Shown here piece by piece: positions 39,567-50,112 of a DNA stretch of 64,000 nt. The translations under genes and the position numbers were made by a program. A model generated the notes under the pieces. The model did not search any database. It saw only the letters and a program-made list of their open reading frames with translations, and was not told where the DNA came from. Position 1 is the first letter of the stretch, and every line of letters begins with the position of its first letter. Location: the NCBI RefSeq assembly GCF_004135205.1, contig NZ_CP035490.1, forward strand, positions 5,375,644-5,439,643, given 5' to 3'. This DNA comes from Hahella sp. KA22. Lineage in GTDB: Bacteria; Pseudomonadota; Gammaproteobacteria; Pseudomonadales; Oleiphilaceae.

Positions 39567-40133
39567 TCAGGCTTTCGGCAGAGTAACGCCGACTTGCCCC
39601 TGATATTTGCCGCCGCGGTCCTTGTAGCTGACGTCGCACACTTCATCAGACTCAAAAAACAGCATCTGCGCCACACCTTCGTTGGCGTAGATCTTCGCGG
39701 GCAGATTGGTCGTGTTGGAGAACTCCAAAGTCACGTGCCCTTCCCACTCCGGCTCCAGCGGAGTGACGTTAACAATAATGCCGCAACGGGCGTATGTTGA
39801 TTTGCCCAGACAAACGGTCAGCACATTGCGGGGAATACGGAAGTATTCGACTGTGCGCGCCAGGGCGAAAGAATTGGGAGGAATAATGCACACGTCCCCG
39901 ACGAAATCCACAAAACTCTTCGAATCAAAGGCCTTGGGATCAACGGTGACAGAATGGACATTGGTGAAAATTTTAAATTCGTTACTGCAGCGGACATCGT
40001 AGCCATAACTGGAAACGCCGTAGGAAATGATCTTGCCATTCTCCGACTCGCGCACCTGGCTCCCTTCGTACGGCTCGATCATGCCATGCTCCAGGGACAT
40101 TTTACGAATCCACTTATCCGACTTAATCGCCAT
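39567..40133 (-). CDS. dcd: dCTP deaminase
   Basis: Dcd converts dCTP to dUTP, the main source of dUMP for thymidylate synthesis in gammaproteobacteria. The protein has 188 residues. It shows [35 protein letters not shown], then [18 protein letters not shown] with the catalytic glutamate, and [13 protein letters not shown]. Length and motifs are standard for the homotrimeric monofunctional enzyme. It lies downstream of apbC on the same strand. Confidence 0.97.
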   Translation of the reverse strand: MAIKSDKWIRKMSLEHGMIEPYEGSQVRESENGKIISYGVSSYGYDVRCSNEFKIFTNVHSVTVDPKAFDSKSFVDFVGDVCIIPPNSFALARTVEYFRIPRNVLTVCLGKSTYARCGIIVNVTPLEPEWEGHVTLEFSNTTNLPAKIYANEGVAQMLFFESDEVCDVSYKDRGGKYQGQVGVTLPKA

Positions 40134-40249
40134 ATCTCTTACTCATTCTGCACTGGTTGATCGATAAGCGCGCAATCATACATGGATAGCCGGTTTTAGA
40201 CAAAGGCCCCATGCCGGAACAGCGCGCTATATCAACTATTAACGGGACA

Positions 40250-41347
40250 TCAGTCCGATTTGATAATGATTTCTGGAAACATTTGCGCCTGGTTCTTGGC
40301 CCGCTGCGACAATATCGCCCCCAGCTTGCGCGCAATATCCCGATAAATCAGGCCGACTTCGGAGTCAGGCTCCGCCGCTACTGTCGGCGATCCTGAATCC
40401 GTTTGCTCTCGGATGGTCATATGCAAAGGCAGTTGCCCCAGCAGCTCCGTATCGTACTCTTCCGAGACGCGCTCACCGCCGCCTGCGCCAAACAGGGGCT
40501 CGTGGTGACCGCAGTTGCTGCAGATATGAATGCTCATGTTTTCTACAACGCCCAGCACCGGAATATCCACTTTACGAAACATCTCAATGCCCTTCTTGCA
40601 ATCCAGCAGCGCGATGTCCTGCGGCGTGGTCACAATGACGGCGCCGGTCACCGGCACTTTTTGCGCCAGCGTGAGCTGAATGTCGCCGGTGCCGGGGGGC
40701 ATATCCACAACCAGATAATCCAGATCTTCCCACAGGCTTTGCGTCAGCAATTGCAGAAGCGCGCCGCTGACCATGGGGCCGCGCCACACCATCGGCGTTT
40801 TCTCCGTCACCAGAAACGCCATGGACATCACCTGCATGCCATGAGCGCGAATAGGGATAAAGAATTGCCCGTCCTGCACATCCGGACGGGACCCGTCGGC
40901 CACGCCCAGCATCATGCCCTGGCTGGGGCCGTATATATCTGCATCCAGCACGCCCACCCTGGCGCCCTCTTTCTGCAGCGCCAACGCCAGATTCACGGCG
41001 GTGGTGGATTTCCCCACGCCGCCTTTGCCGGAAGCGACAGCGATAATGTTCTTCACATCTTTAATGCTTTGCAGATTGCGCTGCGCCTGATGCGGCAGGA
41101 TTTTCCAGCTGACGTTAACCTCTGCGCGCTCAACGCCATCCACATCCTCAATCGCCAAACCGACGATCTGCTTCAACCCGCCGGCGACGCCCGCCGCCGG
41201 ATAGCCCAGCTCCACCTCCAGCTTGACGGTATCCCCTTGAATATCCAGCGACTTTATCGCTTCGATAGCGAAAAGATCTTCCTTCAGATAGGGGTCCTTA
41301 TAGCCCTTTATGGCGGCTTCCACTGCAGATCTGTCAATGCTGCTCAT
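40250..41347 (-). CDS. apbC: Iron-sulfur cluster carrier protein ApbC/Mrp
   Basis: ApbC is a P-loop ATPase that binds and delivers [4Fe-4S] clusters. The protein has 365 residues: an N-terminal MIP18/DUF59 domain (1-95, DPYLKEDLFAIEAIKSLDIQGD), the deviant Walker loop GKGGVGKSTTAVNLALALQ (about 109-127), DLDIYGPSQ-like DADIYGPSQGMMLG, and the cluster-binding CSNC in ICSNCGHHEPLFG (about 275). It is divergent from metG. A promoter with a palindrome in its spacer is listed separately. The frame contains no oddities. Confidence 0.95.
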   Translation of the reverse strand: MSSIDRSAVEAAIKGYKDPYLKEDLFAIEAIKSLDIQGDTVKLEVELGYPAAGVAGGLKQIVGLAIEDVDGVERAEVNVSWKILPHQAQRNLQSIKDVKNIIAVASGKGGVGKSTTAVNLALALQKEGARVGVLDADIYGPSQGMMLGVADGSRPDVQDGQFFIPIRAHGMQVMSMAFLVTEKTPMVWRGPMVSGALLQLLTQSLWEDLDYLVVDMPPGTGDIQLTLAQKVPVTGAVIVTTPQDIALLDCKKGIEMFRKVDIPVLGVVENMSIHICSNCGHHEPLFGAGGGERVSEEYDTELLGQLPLHMTIREQTDSGSPTVAAEPDSEVGLIYRDIARKLGAILSQRAKNQAQMFPEIIIKSD

Positions 41348-41394
41348 TCTGTTCTCCGGAAAAGGTGGGATATATAGAGGAAAGATGGGGCAAT

Positions 41395-41424
41395 ACTATA
41401 CTGAATCAGTATGGTTTTATTCAA
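41395..41424 (-). promoter_or_regulatory. Candidate apbC promoter
   Basis: On the minus strand TTGAAT (41419-41424) and TATAGT (41395-41400) are separated by 18 bp. This sits about 50 bp upstream of the apbC start, giving a short leader. Confidence 0.45.
41398..41412. promoter_or_regulatory. 15-bp perfect palindrome inside the apbC promoter
   Basis: ATACTGA-A-TCAGTAT is a perfect 7+1+7 palindrome covering the -10 edge and the spacer of the candidate apbC promoter. Its position suits a repressor operator. The regulator is not identified. Confidence 0.5.
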
Positions 41425-41603
41425 TTTAATCGCGCCCGGCAGGATGAAAATCAGGCTTTCAAACGGTATCATATGCGCCCCTCGCGGGAATCCTGATGAC
41501 GACATCCGTCCCGCGTTTTGTCACCATCGCCGACGCACCAGCGTCGACGGCTATTGTCCATGGCTTGGCGACAAGCCTTATATGAGTAATAACGGAAAGA
41601 ATT

Positions 41604-43649
41604 ATGTCCGGAGAGCCTAGAAAAATTCTCGTCACAAGCGCTTTACCGTACGCGAACGGCCCTATTCACCTTGGGCACCTGCTGGAATATATCCAGACTG
41701 ATATCTGGGTAAGATTCCAGAAGCTTCGCGGCCATCAATGCACCTATGTCTGCGCCGACGACGCGCACGGCACAGCGATCATGCTTAAAGCCGAGCAGAT
41801 GGGCATTACTCCGGAGCAACTGATCGACCAAGTGAACGCAGACCATCGTCGCGACTTCGCTGAGTTTCTGATCGAGTTCGACAATTACTACTCCACGCAC
41901 TCGGAAGAAAACCGGGAGCTGTCATCCTATATTTACAAAGCCTGTGTGGACGCGGGTAAAATCGCTACGCGCACCATCACCCAGGCCTACGACCCGGAAA
42001 AGAACCTGTTCCTGGCGGACCGTTTCATCAAAGGAACCTGTCCTAAGTGTAAAGCGGAAGACCAGTACGGCGATAACTGTGAGGTATGCAGCAGCACTTA
42101 TACGCCCGCCGAGCTGATCAACCCCCGCTCCGCCATTTCCGGCGCGACGCCCATTGAAAAAGAGTCCACGCACTTCTTCTTCAAACTGCCCGACTTCCAG
42201 GAATTCCTGCAGAAGTGGACCCGTAGCGGAACCCTGCAACCACAGATCGCCAACAAACTGGCGGAGTGGCTGGACGCAGGCCTGCAGGAGTGGGATATCT
42301 CACGCGACGCCCCTTATTTCGGCTTCGAAATTCCAGATCAACCCGGCAAGTTCTTCTACGTCTGGCTGGACGCGCCAATTGGTTACATGGCGAGCTTCAA
42401 GAATCTATGCGCGCGTCGCGCAGATCTGGACTTCGACGAATACTGGAAGAAAGACTCCACCGCCGAGCTGTATCACTTCATCGGCAAGGACATCATCAAC
42501 TTCCACGCACTGTTCTGGCCGTCCATGCTGAGCTGCGCGGACTTCAGAACGCCCAGCGCCGTTTATGCGCATGGTTTTGTGACTGTGGATGGGGCAAAAA
42601 TGTCCAAGTCCCGCGGCACCTTTATCATGGCGCGGACGTTTCTGGAGCATCTGAATCCAGAGTACCTGCGTTATTACTTCGCCGCCAAGTTGACCTCCAA
42701 CGTGGACGATCTGGACCTGAACCTGCAGGACTTCACGCTGAAAGTAAACGCCGATCTGGTTGGCAAGCTGGTCAATATCGCCAGCCGTTGCGCCAAGTTC
42801 ATCACCAAGGCGGGAGGCAAACTGTCGTCTCAGATCAGCGAGCCTGAATTGGTTGAACAGTTCCTGTCCAAATCCGACTTTATCGCCCAGGCCTACGAAG
42901 ATCGCGAATTTGGCAAAGCCGTCAGGGAAATCATGGCGCTGGCCGACCTCGCCAATAAGTACATCGATGAAAAAGCGCCCTGGAAACTGGCGAAGGAAGA
43001 AGGCAAAGAACAGGAAGTGTTGGACGTCTGCTCTGTTGGCGTAAACCTGTTCCGTATCCTGATCACCTATTTGGCCCCAGTGCTGCCAGGCGTCGCCGCG
43101 GCTTCCGCAGAATTCCTGAACGCGCCCATCGTCTGGAACAAGCCACTGCAGCCGCTGACCGACCATGCCGTCAATGAGTTCAAACCAATGATCTCCCGGG
43201 TTGATCCCAAAGCCGTGGACGCCATGGTGGAAGCCTCCAAAGACAACATGGACCAGGCGCCCAAAGACAACGGCAAAGCGAAAAAGGACAAGAAAGAGGC
43301 GAAATCCGAACAGGAGATTGCGCCAACGATCAAGTTCGACGACTTCGCCAAGATCGACCTGCGCATCGCCAAAATCGTCTCCGCAGAGCATGTAGAAGGC
43401 GCCGATAAACTGCTGCGCCTGCAACTGGATATCGGCAGTGAACAGCGCCAGGTATTCGCCGGCATCAAATCCGCCTATGCGCCGGAAGACCTGGTGGGTC
43501 GCTTGACTGTCATGGTCGCCAACCTGGAGCCGCGCAAGATGAAGTTCGGCATGTCCGAAGGCATGGTGCTGGCGGCGGGTCCCGGCGGCAAAGACATCTG
43601 GTTGTTGCAGCCGGACAGCGGCGCGCAGCCGGGCATGCAGGTTAAATAA
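41604..43649 (+). CDS. metG: Methionine--tRNA ligase
   Basis: MetRS charges initiator and elongator tRNA-Met. The protein has 681 residues. The catalytic HIGH variant HLGH is at 22-25 ([19 protein letters not shown]). A knuckle with four cysteines ([17 protein letters not shown], about 145-161) binds zinc. KMSKS is at 332-336. After a Lys/Glu-rich linker (about 545-575), the C-terminal tRNA-binding, EMAP-II-like domain ([24 protein letters not shown]) provides dimerisation. Divergent from apbC; a strong terminator follows. Confidence 0.98.
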   Translation: MSGEPRKILVTSALPYANGPIHLGHLLEYIQTDIWVRFQKLRGHQCTYVCADDAHGTAIMLKAEQMGITPEQLIDQVNADHRRDFAEFLIEFDNYYSTHSEENRELSSYIYKACVDAGKIATRTITQAYDPEKNLFLADRFIKGTCPKCKAEDQYGDNCEVCSSTYTPAELINPRSAISGATPIEKESTHFFFKLPDFQEFLQKWTRSGTLQPQIANKLAEWLDAGLQEWDISRDAPYFGFEIPDQPGKFFYVWLDAPIGYMASFKNLCARRADLDFDEYWKKDSTAELYHFIGKDIINFHALFWPSMLSCADFRTPSAVYAHGFVTVDGAKMSKSRGTFIMARTFLEHLNPEYLRYYFAAKLTSNVDDLDLNLQDFTLKVNADLVGKLVNIASRCAKFITKAGGKLSSQISEPELVEQFLSKSDFIAQAYEDREFGKAVREIMALADLANKYIDEKAPWKLAKEEGKEQEVLDVCSVGVNLFRILITYLAPVLPGVAAASAEFLNAPIVWNKPLQPLTDHAVNEFKPMISRVDPKAVDAMVEASKDNMDQAPKDNGKAKKDKKEAKSEQEIAPTIKFDDFAKIDLRIAKIVSAEHVEGADKLLRLQLDIGSEQRQVFAGIKSAYAPEDLVGRLTVMVANLEPRKMKFGMSEGMVLAAGPGGKDIWLLQPDSGAQPGMQVK

Positions 43650-43656
43650 CCGACAC

Positions 43657-43680
43657 AACGGCGCTTTCAGGCGCCGTTTT
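43657..43680 (+). terminator. Intrinsic terminator of metG
   Basis: AACGGCGC and GCGCCGTT form an 8-bp stem with a 6-base TTTCAG loop, ending in TTTT, seven bases after the metG stop codon. Confidence 0.85.
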
Positions 43681-43880
43681 GCTGCGCCAGCTCAAATTTG
43701 CGCTAAATCCGCGCAAGGGCGACCGGCGCAGCCTTGAACGCACGGCGACACAACCAGATAATAACCGCCAGAGTCAGGGAATTCCGGGAGCTGGCGATCT
43801 GTTGCGCGGCGGGCTTCCATAAGCGACGCGTTGGATAGCATTAGGATAAAGCTGGTGAAGATCCTGAATAAGAGGCGCTG

Positions 43881-44462
43881 ATGACTGAATACCTGTTGAT
43901 ACTGGTGAGCACTATACTGGTCAACAACTTCGTACTGGTCCAATTCCTGGGCTTGTGCCCTTTCATGGGCGTGTCCAACAAGCTGGAAACCGCCATGGGC
44001 ATGTCCCTGGCCACCACCTTCGTGTTGACGCTTTCCTCACTGTGCAGCTATCTGGCGTACGAATACCTGCTGGCGCCGCTTGGTATGGAGTTTCTGAAAA
44101 CCATCACGTTCATTCTGGTGATCGCAGTTGTCGTCCAGTTCACGGAAATGGTGATCAAAAAAACCAGCCCCTTGCTTTATCGCGTTCTGGGCATTTTTCT
44201 GCCGCTGATCACTACCAACTGCGCCGTGCTTGGCGTCGCGCTGTTAAACATCAAAAAGCAAAATGATTTCATGGAGTCGATCCTGTACGGGTTCGGCGCC
44301 GCTGTCGGTTTCTCCCTCGTGCTGACGCTGTTTTCCGCCATGCGTGAACGTATCGCCGCCGCCGATGTGCCGGAACCGTTCAAGGGCGGAGCCATCGGGA
44401 TGATCACCGCTGGCCTGATGTCGCTGGCGTTCCTGGGCTTCACCGGCCTGGTTAATATCTAG
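43881..44462 (+). CDS. rnfA: Rnf electron transport complex subunit A
   Basis: RnfA is a polytopic inner-membrane subunit of the Rnf complex (RsxA in E. coli), which couples ferredoxin/NAD electron transfer to ion movement or reduces SoxR. The protein has 193 residues and about six membrane helices, with the internal-symmetry motif [20 protein letters not shown] and [13 protein letters not shown], whose cysteines bind a [2Fe-2S] cluster with RnfE. It starts the operon rnfABCDGE-nth; AGAGG precedes the ATG. Confidence 0.97.
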   Translation: MTEYLLILVSTILVNNFVLVQFLGLCPFMGVSNKLETAMGMSLATTFVLTLSSLCSYLAYEYLLAPLGMEFLKTITFILVIAVVVQFTEMVIKKTSPLLYRVLGIFLPLITTNCAVLGVALLNIKKQNDFMESILYGFGAAVGFSLVLTLFSAMRERIAAADVPEPFKGGAIGMITAGLMSLAFLGFTGLVNI

Positions 44463-44475
44463 AGGCCTTCCGCAG

Positions 44476-45069
44476 ATGAGTATTGTCGTCATAGCCGTAT
44501 TGGCGCTCTCCGCGCTGGCGCTTACCTTCGGAGCCGTGCTTGGCTTCGCCTCCGTCAAATTCAAAGTGGAAGGCAATCCCATTGTCGACCAGATCGACGG
44601 CTTGTTACCGCAAACCCAGTGCGGACAGTGTGGTTACCCGGGCTGCCGCCCTTATGCGGAAGCCATCGCCAATGGCGACGGTATCAATAAATGCCCTCCC
44701 GGCGGGGAAGCCACCATCACAGCCCTGGCGGACCTGCTGGATGTGGAGGCCGTACCGCTGGATTCCGAACACGGTGAAAGCAAGGGCAAACAGGTGGCCT
44801 ATATTCGCGAAGATGAATGCATCGGCTGCACCAAATGCATACAGGCCTGTCCGGTGGACGCCATTCTCGGCGCCGCCAAACAGATGCACACAGTGATCGT
44901 CAGCGAATGCACGGGGTGTGACCTGTGCGTCGATCCCTGCCCTGTAGACTGCATAGATATGATTCCCGCCCCCAGCGGCATCCGCGACTGGGCCTGGGAT
45001 ATGCCCAAGCCGCCGACCAATGGCGGCGCAATCATCGCGACAGATCAGAATAACGGTATGGCGGCGTGA
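44476..45069 (+). CDS. rnfB: Rnf electron transport complex subunit B
   Basis: RnfB is the membrane-anchored iron-sulfur subunit. The protein has 197 residues: an N-terminal helix ([22 protein letters not shown]), a 4Fe-4S domain with [19 protein letters not shown] and a distal Cys in NKCPPGG, then two ferredoxin motifs, [16 protein letters not shown] and [16 protein letters not shown]. The short form, with two ferredoxin clusters, is typical of gammaproteobacteria. It follows rnfA by 13 bp. Confidence 0.97.
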   Translation: MSIVVIAVLALSALALTFGAVLGFASVKFKVEGNPIVDQIDGLLPQTQCGQCGYPGCRPYAEAIANGDGINKCPPGGEATITALADLLDVEAVPLDSEHGESKGKQVAYIREDECIGCTKCIQACPVDAILGAAKQMHTVIVSECTGCDLCVDPCPVDCIDMIPAPSGIRDWAWDMPKPPTNGGAIIATDQNNGMAA

Positions 45070-45086
45070 GGAAGTAAGGCCTGAGC

Positions 45087-47552
45087 ATGAGACAAATCTG
45101 GGATTTCCACGGCGGCGTACACCCTCCGGAAAATAAAAGCCAATCCACCAGCCGACCGATCCAAAAAGCGACGCTGCCGAAAACGCTGATACTTCCCTTG
45201 AGCCAGCATATTGGCCAGCCCGCCAAAGCCCTGGTGGAGCCCGGCCAAAAGGTGTTGAAAGGCGAAGTCATCGCCACTGCGGAAGGACCAGTCAGCGTAG
45301 CGGTTCATGCCTCCTCTTCCGGCACAGTGACCGCCGTGGAAAGACGTCCCGTGCCACACCCTTCCGGTCTTAGCGATGTCTGCATTGTGATCGAGACCGA
45401 CGGGGAAGACGCCTGGACAGATCTGACGCCTTGCGAAGACTATCGCTCACTTGGCTCAGAGCAGTTGCTGGAGCGCGTTCGTCAGGGCGGTATCGCCGGT
45501 ATGGGCGGCGCAGGTTTTCCCACCGCAATCAAGCTGCACCCGCCTCGCAATGACAAGGTCAATGCGCTGATATTGAATGCGGCGGAGTGCGAGCCTTACA
45601 TCACCGCCGATGACATGCTAATGCGCGAGCGCGCCGACGAAGTCATCCGCGGCATGGAAATCATGGCTCAGCTTTTGGAGCCTGAAGAGTGCCTGATTGG
45701 CATCGAGGACAACAAACCGGAAGCGATCTCGGCGCTGAAGCAGGCCGCCTCCGGCACTCATATCGAAGTAGTCGTCATTCCGACCAAATATCCGTCCGGC
45801 GGCGAAAAGCAACTGATCAAAATCCTCACCGGGCTGGAAGTGCCCCACGGCAAAATCCCCGCTGATATCGGCGTGATGTGCCAAAACGTAGGCACCGCGG
45901 CGGCAGTGTACCGCGCCGTCCGTTTCGGCGAACCGCTGATCTCTCGCATCACCACTGTGACAGGCGATGGCGTCGCTACGCCCGGTAATTTTGAAGTTTT
46001 ATTAGGCTCGCCCATGTCCGACCTGTTGCAACAGGCTGGATTCGACGCGAGCAAAACGGATCGTCTGATCATGGGCGGTCCGATGATGGGCTTCACCTTA
46101 ACTGATCCAGACTTGCCGTTGGTAAAAACCAGCAACTGTATTATGGCGGTATCCGCAAAGGAATTTCCCAGGCCCGATCCTGCACAGGCCTGCATCCGCT
46201 GTGGCCTGTGCGCCGAAGCCTGCCCGGCGGAGCTGCTGCCGCAACAGCTCTATTGGTTTTCCAAGGCCCAGGAATTTGATAAGGCGGAAAACTATAACCT
46301 GTTCGACTGCATCGAGTGCGGCGCCTGTTCTTACGTCTGCCCCAGCAGCATTCCGCTGGTGCAATATTACCGTTACGCCAAGAATCAAATCCGGGTGACG
46401 GCGCAGGAACAGCAGAAGTCCGATAAGGCGCGTGAGCGCTTCGAATTCCGACAGACCCGCCTTGAGCGCGAGAAAGAAGAGAAAGAGGCCAAGCGCAAGG
46501 CCCGTGCGGAAGCCGCCGCGAAAGCCCAGGCGGAGAAAGCGGCCCAACAACAGGATGCGCCAGCGGATGTAGATCCAAAGAAAGCGGCGATAGAAGCGGC
46601 CATCAAACGCGCCCAGGCCAAGCGCACGCCGGCGCCCGCCCAACCCCGGGTCAATATCGCCGAACTGCAAACCAATGTGGACAAGGCCAGGGAAAAGCTG
46701 GAAAAAGTACGCGAAACGCTGGCGGAATCCGATGGAGCCAACGCCGCCATGCAGGAAAAGCTGCGCAACGCGATCGCCAAAAACGAAGAACGCCTGGCGG
46801 CGGCGGAAAAAGCGCTTCACGACGCCCAGAACTCTGCGCCAGCGACGCCTGCCGCCTCAAACGCAACGCCTGCGACACAGGCGGCGGAGCCGGAGCAACA
46901 AGCGCGCGCTATCGCTCGCACGCGGGACAAGATAAAGACTCTGACGCAAGCGATAGAATCTTGTCGCGAAACAGACCCACAACGAGCGGCGCAACTGTCC
47001 GAGACTGTAGAGAAAACCAGAGCGAAGCTGGCGGAGTTGGAAGCGGAGGCAGCCCCGACAGATAAAGCAACCGATGAGCCGCCGGCGCCCAACCTGGAAG
47101 AATTGTCTTCTCAGGTTGATAAAGCCCGCGACAAGTTAAGCATGATGCAGGGCATGCTGGACGACGCCAAAGCGGAGCAACCAGCGGACGAAGCCAAAAT
47201 CGCCAAATTGCAGCGGGCGGTGGAAAAGAATCAGGAGCGTTTGGCCGCAGCGCAAAAAACGCTGGAAGAAGCCCGGACACAAGCCGGCGGCTCTGCCGTT
47301 AAAGCAGCATCGCCTGAGGAGATTGAGGCTCTGACCTCTGCTCTGGAGAAAGCGCAGGATAAACTCGCCATGATGCAGAACATGCTCAACGAAGCCCAAC
47401 AGGAGCCCCCCGTGGACGAGGCGAAAGTGGCGAAGTTATCCCGAGCAGTGGAAAAAAACCAGGACCGGGTCGCCGCCGCCCGCGCCACACTTAACGAAGC
47501 TCGCGGCGACGCGGCGGAAAATCAGACTAGCACTGACGGAGCGGGCGCTTAA
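45087..47552 (+). CDS. rnfC: Rnf electron transport complex subunit C with extended coiled-coil tail
   Basis: RnfC is the peripheral FMN and Fe-S subunit that handles NADH. The protein has 821 residues. The N-terminal half has VRQGGIAGMGGAGFPTAIKLHPP and the NADH/FMN fold, then two ferredoxin motifs, C369-C379 (CIRCGLCAEACP) and C408-C418 (CIECGACSYVCP). From about 455 to the end it is a charged Ala/Lys/Glu-rich coiled coil with about four tandem repeats, the last two of 76 residues beginning at N669 and E745. Such tails vary in length between species; their role is unknown. Confidence 0.97.
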   Translation: MRQIWDFHGGVHPPENKSQSTSRPIQKATLPKTLILPLSQHIGQPAKALVEPGQKVLKGEVIATAEGPVSVAVHASSSGTVTAVERRPVPHPSGLSDVCIVIETDGEDAWTDLTPCEDYRSLGSEQLLERVRQGGIAGMGGAGFPTAIKLHPPRNDKVNALILNAAECEPYITADDMLMRERADEVIRGMEIMAQLLEPEECLIGIEDNKPEAISALKQAASGTHIEVVVIPTKYPSGGEKQLIKILTGLEVPHGKIPADIGVMCQNVGTAAAVYRAVRFGEPLISRITTVTGDGVATPGNFEVLLGSPMSDLLQQAGFDASKTDRLIMGGPMMGFTLTDPDLPLVKTSNCIMAVSAKEFPRPDPAQACIRCGLCAEACPAELLPQQLYWFSKAQEFDKAENYNLFDCIECGACSYVCPSSIPLVQYYRYAKNQIRVTAQEQQKSDKARERFEFRQTRLEREKEEKEAKRKARAEAAAKAQAEKAAQQQDAPADVDPKKAAIEAAIKRAQAKRTPAPAQPRVNIAELQTNVDKAREKLEKVRETLAESDGANAAMQEKLRNAIAKNEERLAAAEKALHDAQNSAPATPAASNATPATQAAEPEQQARAIARTRDKIKTLTQAIESCRETDPQRAAQLSETVEKTRAKLAELEAEAAPTDKATDEPPAPNLEELSSQVDKARDKLSMMQGMLDDAKAEQPADEAKIAKLQRAVEKNQERLAAAQKTLEEARTQAGGSAVKAASPEEIEALTSALEKAQDKLAMMQNMLNEAQQEPPVDEAKVAKLSRAVEKNQDRVAAARATLNEARGDAAENQTSTDGAGA

Positions 47553-47555
47553 CCC

Positions 47556-48596
47556 ATGGCATTTCTTCGCATCACCTCCCCTCATCTGAAAGGCCCTGCG
47601 CGCACCACCGCCATCATGCAATGGGTGATCCTGGCCACCATCCCCGGATTGCTGACCATGACCTGGTTCTTTGGCTGGGGAACCCTGATCAACGTCATCC
47701 TGGCGTCGTTAACCGCCGTGGCGGCGGAAGCCTTTGTGCTGACGCTGCGCAAGCGCCCCTTGGCCTTTTATCTGCGGGACTACAGCGCCGTTCTCACCGG
47801 GGTGTTGCTGGGTCTGGCGCTGCCGCCTTACGCCCCCTGGTGGGTGACATTTGTTGGAACGGCGTTCGCCATCATTTTCGCCAAACAGATTTACGGCGGT
47901 CTGGGCAATAACCCATTCAACCCCGCCATGGTGGGTTACGCACTGCTGCTGGTGTCCTTCCCTGTCGCAATGACCACTAACTGGGCGACGCCGCGTCCCT
48001 TGGCGGAAATCCCAGGATTCATGGACGCTTTCGCCCATATCTTCTGGGGAGCGGAAATCGGCGTGGATGGTTACACCATGGCCACGCCCCTGGACACCTA
48101 CAAGCACGAGATCATCGCCGGCACTGCGGAAGCAGTCTTCGCCATGCCCGTCTTCGGCGCACGCACCGCGCTGGGTTGGGAGTGGGTCAATCTGGCCTTC
48201 CTCGCCGGAGGACTACTGCTTATCTGGCGCAAGATCATTACCTGGCATATTCCAGTCAGCATGCTCGCCGCGATGGCGCTGTGCTCTTTATTACTGGGCT
48301 GGGATGAAGATAAATATGCGCCGCTTCAGCTGCATCTGCTCGCCGGCGCCACCATGCTGGGCGCCTTTTTCATCGCCACCGACCCGGTTTCCGCCGCCAC
48401 CAGTAAACTCGGCAAGCTCTATTATGGCGCTGGCGTCGGCATTCTGGTTTACCTGATTCGTACCTGGGGCAACTACCCGGACGCCGTGGCGTTCGCCGTG
48501 TTGTTGATGAACTTCGCCGCGCCGTTCCTGGACTACTACACCCAGCCCCGTACTTACGGCCACCGCAAAGCCCGTCGCGGTGTGAAACAGGATTAG
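47556..48596 (+). CDS. rnfD: Rnf electron transport complex subunit D
   Basis: RnfD is a polytopic membrane subunit with a covalently bound FMN. The protein has 346 residues and about nine helices. The flavinylation-type motif [13 protein letters not shown] has its likely acceptor threonine at T177. [22 protein letters not shown] is the usual quinone-family block also seen in NqrB. It follows rnfC by three bases, so translation is likely coupled. Confidence 0.97.
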   Translation: MAFLRITSPHLKGPARTTAIMQWVILATIPGLLTMTWFFGWGTLINVILASLTAVAAEAFVLTLRKRPLAFYLRDYSAVLTGVLLGLALPPYAPWWVTFVGTAFAIIFAKQIYGGLGNNPFNPAMVGYALLLVSFPVAMTTNWATPRPLAEIPGFMDAFAHIFWGAEIGVDGYTMATPLDTYKHEIIAGTAEAVFAMPVFGARTALGWEWVNLAFLAGGLLLIWRKIITWHIPVSMLAAMALCSLLLGWDEDKYAPLQLHLLAGATMLGAFFIATDPVSAATSKLGKLYYGAGVGILVYLIRTWGNYPDAVAFAVLLMNFAAPFLDYYTQPRTYGHRKARRGVKQD

Positions 48597-48605
48597 GAGA
48601 CGCCC

Positions 48606-49262
48606 ATGAACGCATTACAGGCATCCATTCTTCGGGGCGGCATCGGACTTGCGATATTCGCCGTGGTGACCGCCGGTTTGATCGCAGTAACTCAAGTCAG
48701 CACCGCTGGTCGCATCGCAGATGCGGAAAAGCACGCCCGCGCCAAAGCGCTGTATGAAGTTGTTCCACGTCAGGAGCACGATAACGACATGTTGGCGGCC
48801 CCCATCCTGTTGCACCCTGACCCTCTGCTCGGAGCCAAAGACACAACGGAAGCCTATCTGGCCACCTTTCACGGCTCGCCAGTGGCGGTGATTTTGCCCT
48901 TTGTCGCGCCGGATGGTTACACCGGCGAAATCCAGGGCATTGTTGGCGTACAGCCTGATGGAACGGTCAAAGGCGTCCGTATCACCGCCCACAAGGAAAC
49001 CCCCGGGCTGGGCGACAAAATTGAAGCGCGGAAATCTCCCTGGGTGGAGCAGTTTCCCGGGCGCTCGCTCAGCTCTCCCGCGGAAGAACGCTGGAAGGTG
49101 AAAAAGGACGGCGGCGATTTTGATCAAATGACCGGCGCCACCATCACGCCCAGAGCGGTAGTGAAGGCGGTGCGTAATGCGCTAACCTATTTTCAAAGTC
49201 ATCGCGATCAGCTCTTGCGGAGCAATAGCGGCGTGAATACTGCAACCGCGACACAAGAATAG
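48606..49262 (+). CDS. rnfG: Rnf electron transport complex subunit G
   Basis: RnfG is a periplasmic-facing, membrane-anchored flavoprotein (NqrC-like). The protein has 218 residues with one N-terminal helix (RGGIGLAIFAVVTAGLIAVTQV) and an FMN-binding domain. The attachment motif is DQMTGATITPRAVV, with the likely flavinylated threonine at T179. GIVGVQPDGTVKGVRITAHKETPGLGDKI is the conserved substrate loop. AGGAGA precedes the ATG. Confidence 0.97.
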   Translation: MNALQASILRGGIGLAIFAVVTAGLIAVTQVSTAGRIADAEKHARAKALYEVVPRQEHDNDMLAAPILLHPDPLLGAKDTTEAYLATFHGSPVAVILPFVAPDGYTGEIQGIVGVQPDGTVKGVRITAHKETPGLGDKIEARKSPWVEQFPGRSLSSPAEERWKVKKDGGDFDQMTGATITPRAVVKAVRNALTYFQSHRDQLLRSNSGVNTATATQE

Positions 49263-49316
49263 CCGGGCGGCGAGCGTATCGAATATGAATGACCGAATGA
49301 ATCCAGGATCTGCATA

Positions 49317-50027
49317 ATGGCGAAAAGCTATCAAGAAATAGTTCGGGACGGATTGTGGAAAAACAATCCGGCGCTGGTGCAACTGCTGGGCCTTTGTCCC
49401 CTGCTGGCGGTGACAGGCACCGTGGTCAACGCCATCGGCCTGGGACTGGCCACGACGCTGGTGCTGACCGGCTCCAACGCCGCGGTTTCCATGATCCGCA
49501 ACTACGTGCCCGAATCCGTACGCCTGCCTGCATTCGTCATGATCATCGCCTCGTTCGTGACCTGCGCCGAGCTGTTGATGCAGGCCTTCGCTTATGAGCT
49601 GTATGAAATTCTCGGCATCTTTATCCCCTTGATCGTCACCAACTGCGCCATCCTTGGACGCGCAGACGCTTTCGCCTCCAAAAATCCAATTCTCCCCTCC
49701 ATGCTCGACGGCTTTATGATGGGACTGGGTTTCAGTCTGGTGTTGATGGTGCTGGGCGGCATGCGCGAGGTAATAGGACAAGGCTCGCTGTTTTCAGGCA
49801 TGGACCTGCTGTTTGGCGAATCTGCGCGGAGCTGGAAGCTTGAGTTGTTCGCCAACTACCCTGACTTTCTGTTCGCCGTGCTGCCCCCCGGCGCCTTTGT
49901 CGGCATGGGCCTGCTGATTGCGCTAAAAAATGTGATCGACAAACGCTTGAAGGAAGCCGCTGCGGTGAAACTGGAGAAGCCTGTCTCCGGCGGCAAACGC
50001 GTGCGAGTAACAGGAAAGATATCCTGA
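49317..50027 (+). CDS. rnfE: Rnf electron transport complex subunit E
   Basis: RnfE is a polytopic membrane subunit, homologous to RnfA. The protein has 236 residues and about six helices, with [31 protein letters not shown] and [19 protein letters not shown]. Its paired cysteines are expected to share a [2Fe-2S] cluster with RnfA. The C-terminal 25 residues are basic. It follows rnfG by 54 bp and precedes nth by 85 bp. Confidence 0.97.
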   Translation: MAKSYQEIVRDGLWKNNPALVQLLGLCPLLAVTGTVVNAIGLGLATTLVLTGSNAAVSMIRNYVPESVRLPAFVMIIASFVTCAELLMQAFAYELYEILGIFIPLIVTNCAILGRADAFASKNPILPSMLDGFMMGLGFSLVLMVLGGMREVIGQGSLFSGMDLLFGESARSWKLELFANYPDFLFAVLPPGAFVGMGLLIALKNVIDKRLKEAAAVKLEKPVSGGKRVRVTGKIS

Positions 50028-50112
50028 CGCGCCGCGAGCGTCTCTCTCGCTGCCCGCCGCATTACAAATGGGGCGCCGCATTCGACTGTGAATACAAGCC
50101 ATAAGAAGACTG

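Noticed and set aside
40403-41377. 324-codon open frame opposite apbC
   Set aside because: Antisense shadow; the translation is His/Arg/Gln-rich and has no recognisable domain.
42405-43658. 417-codon open frame opposite metG
   Set aside because: Antisense shadow of metG with low-complexity Phe/Gly/Val-rich translation.
46098-46820. 240-codon frame opposite rnfC
   Set aside because: Antisense shadow with Arg/Phe/Leu-rich low-complexity translation.
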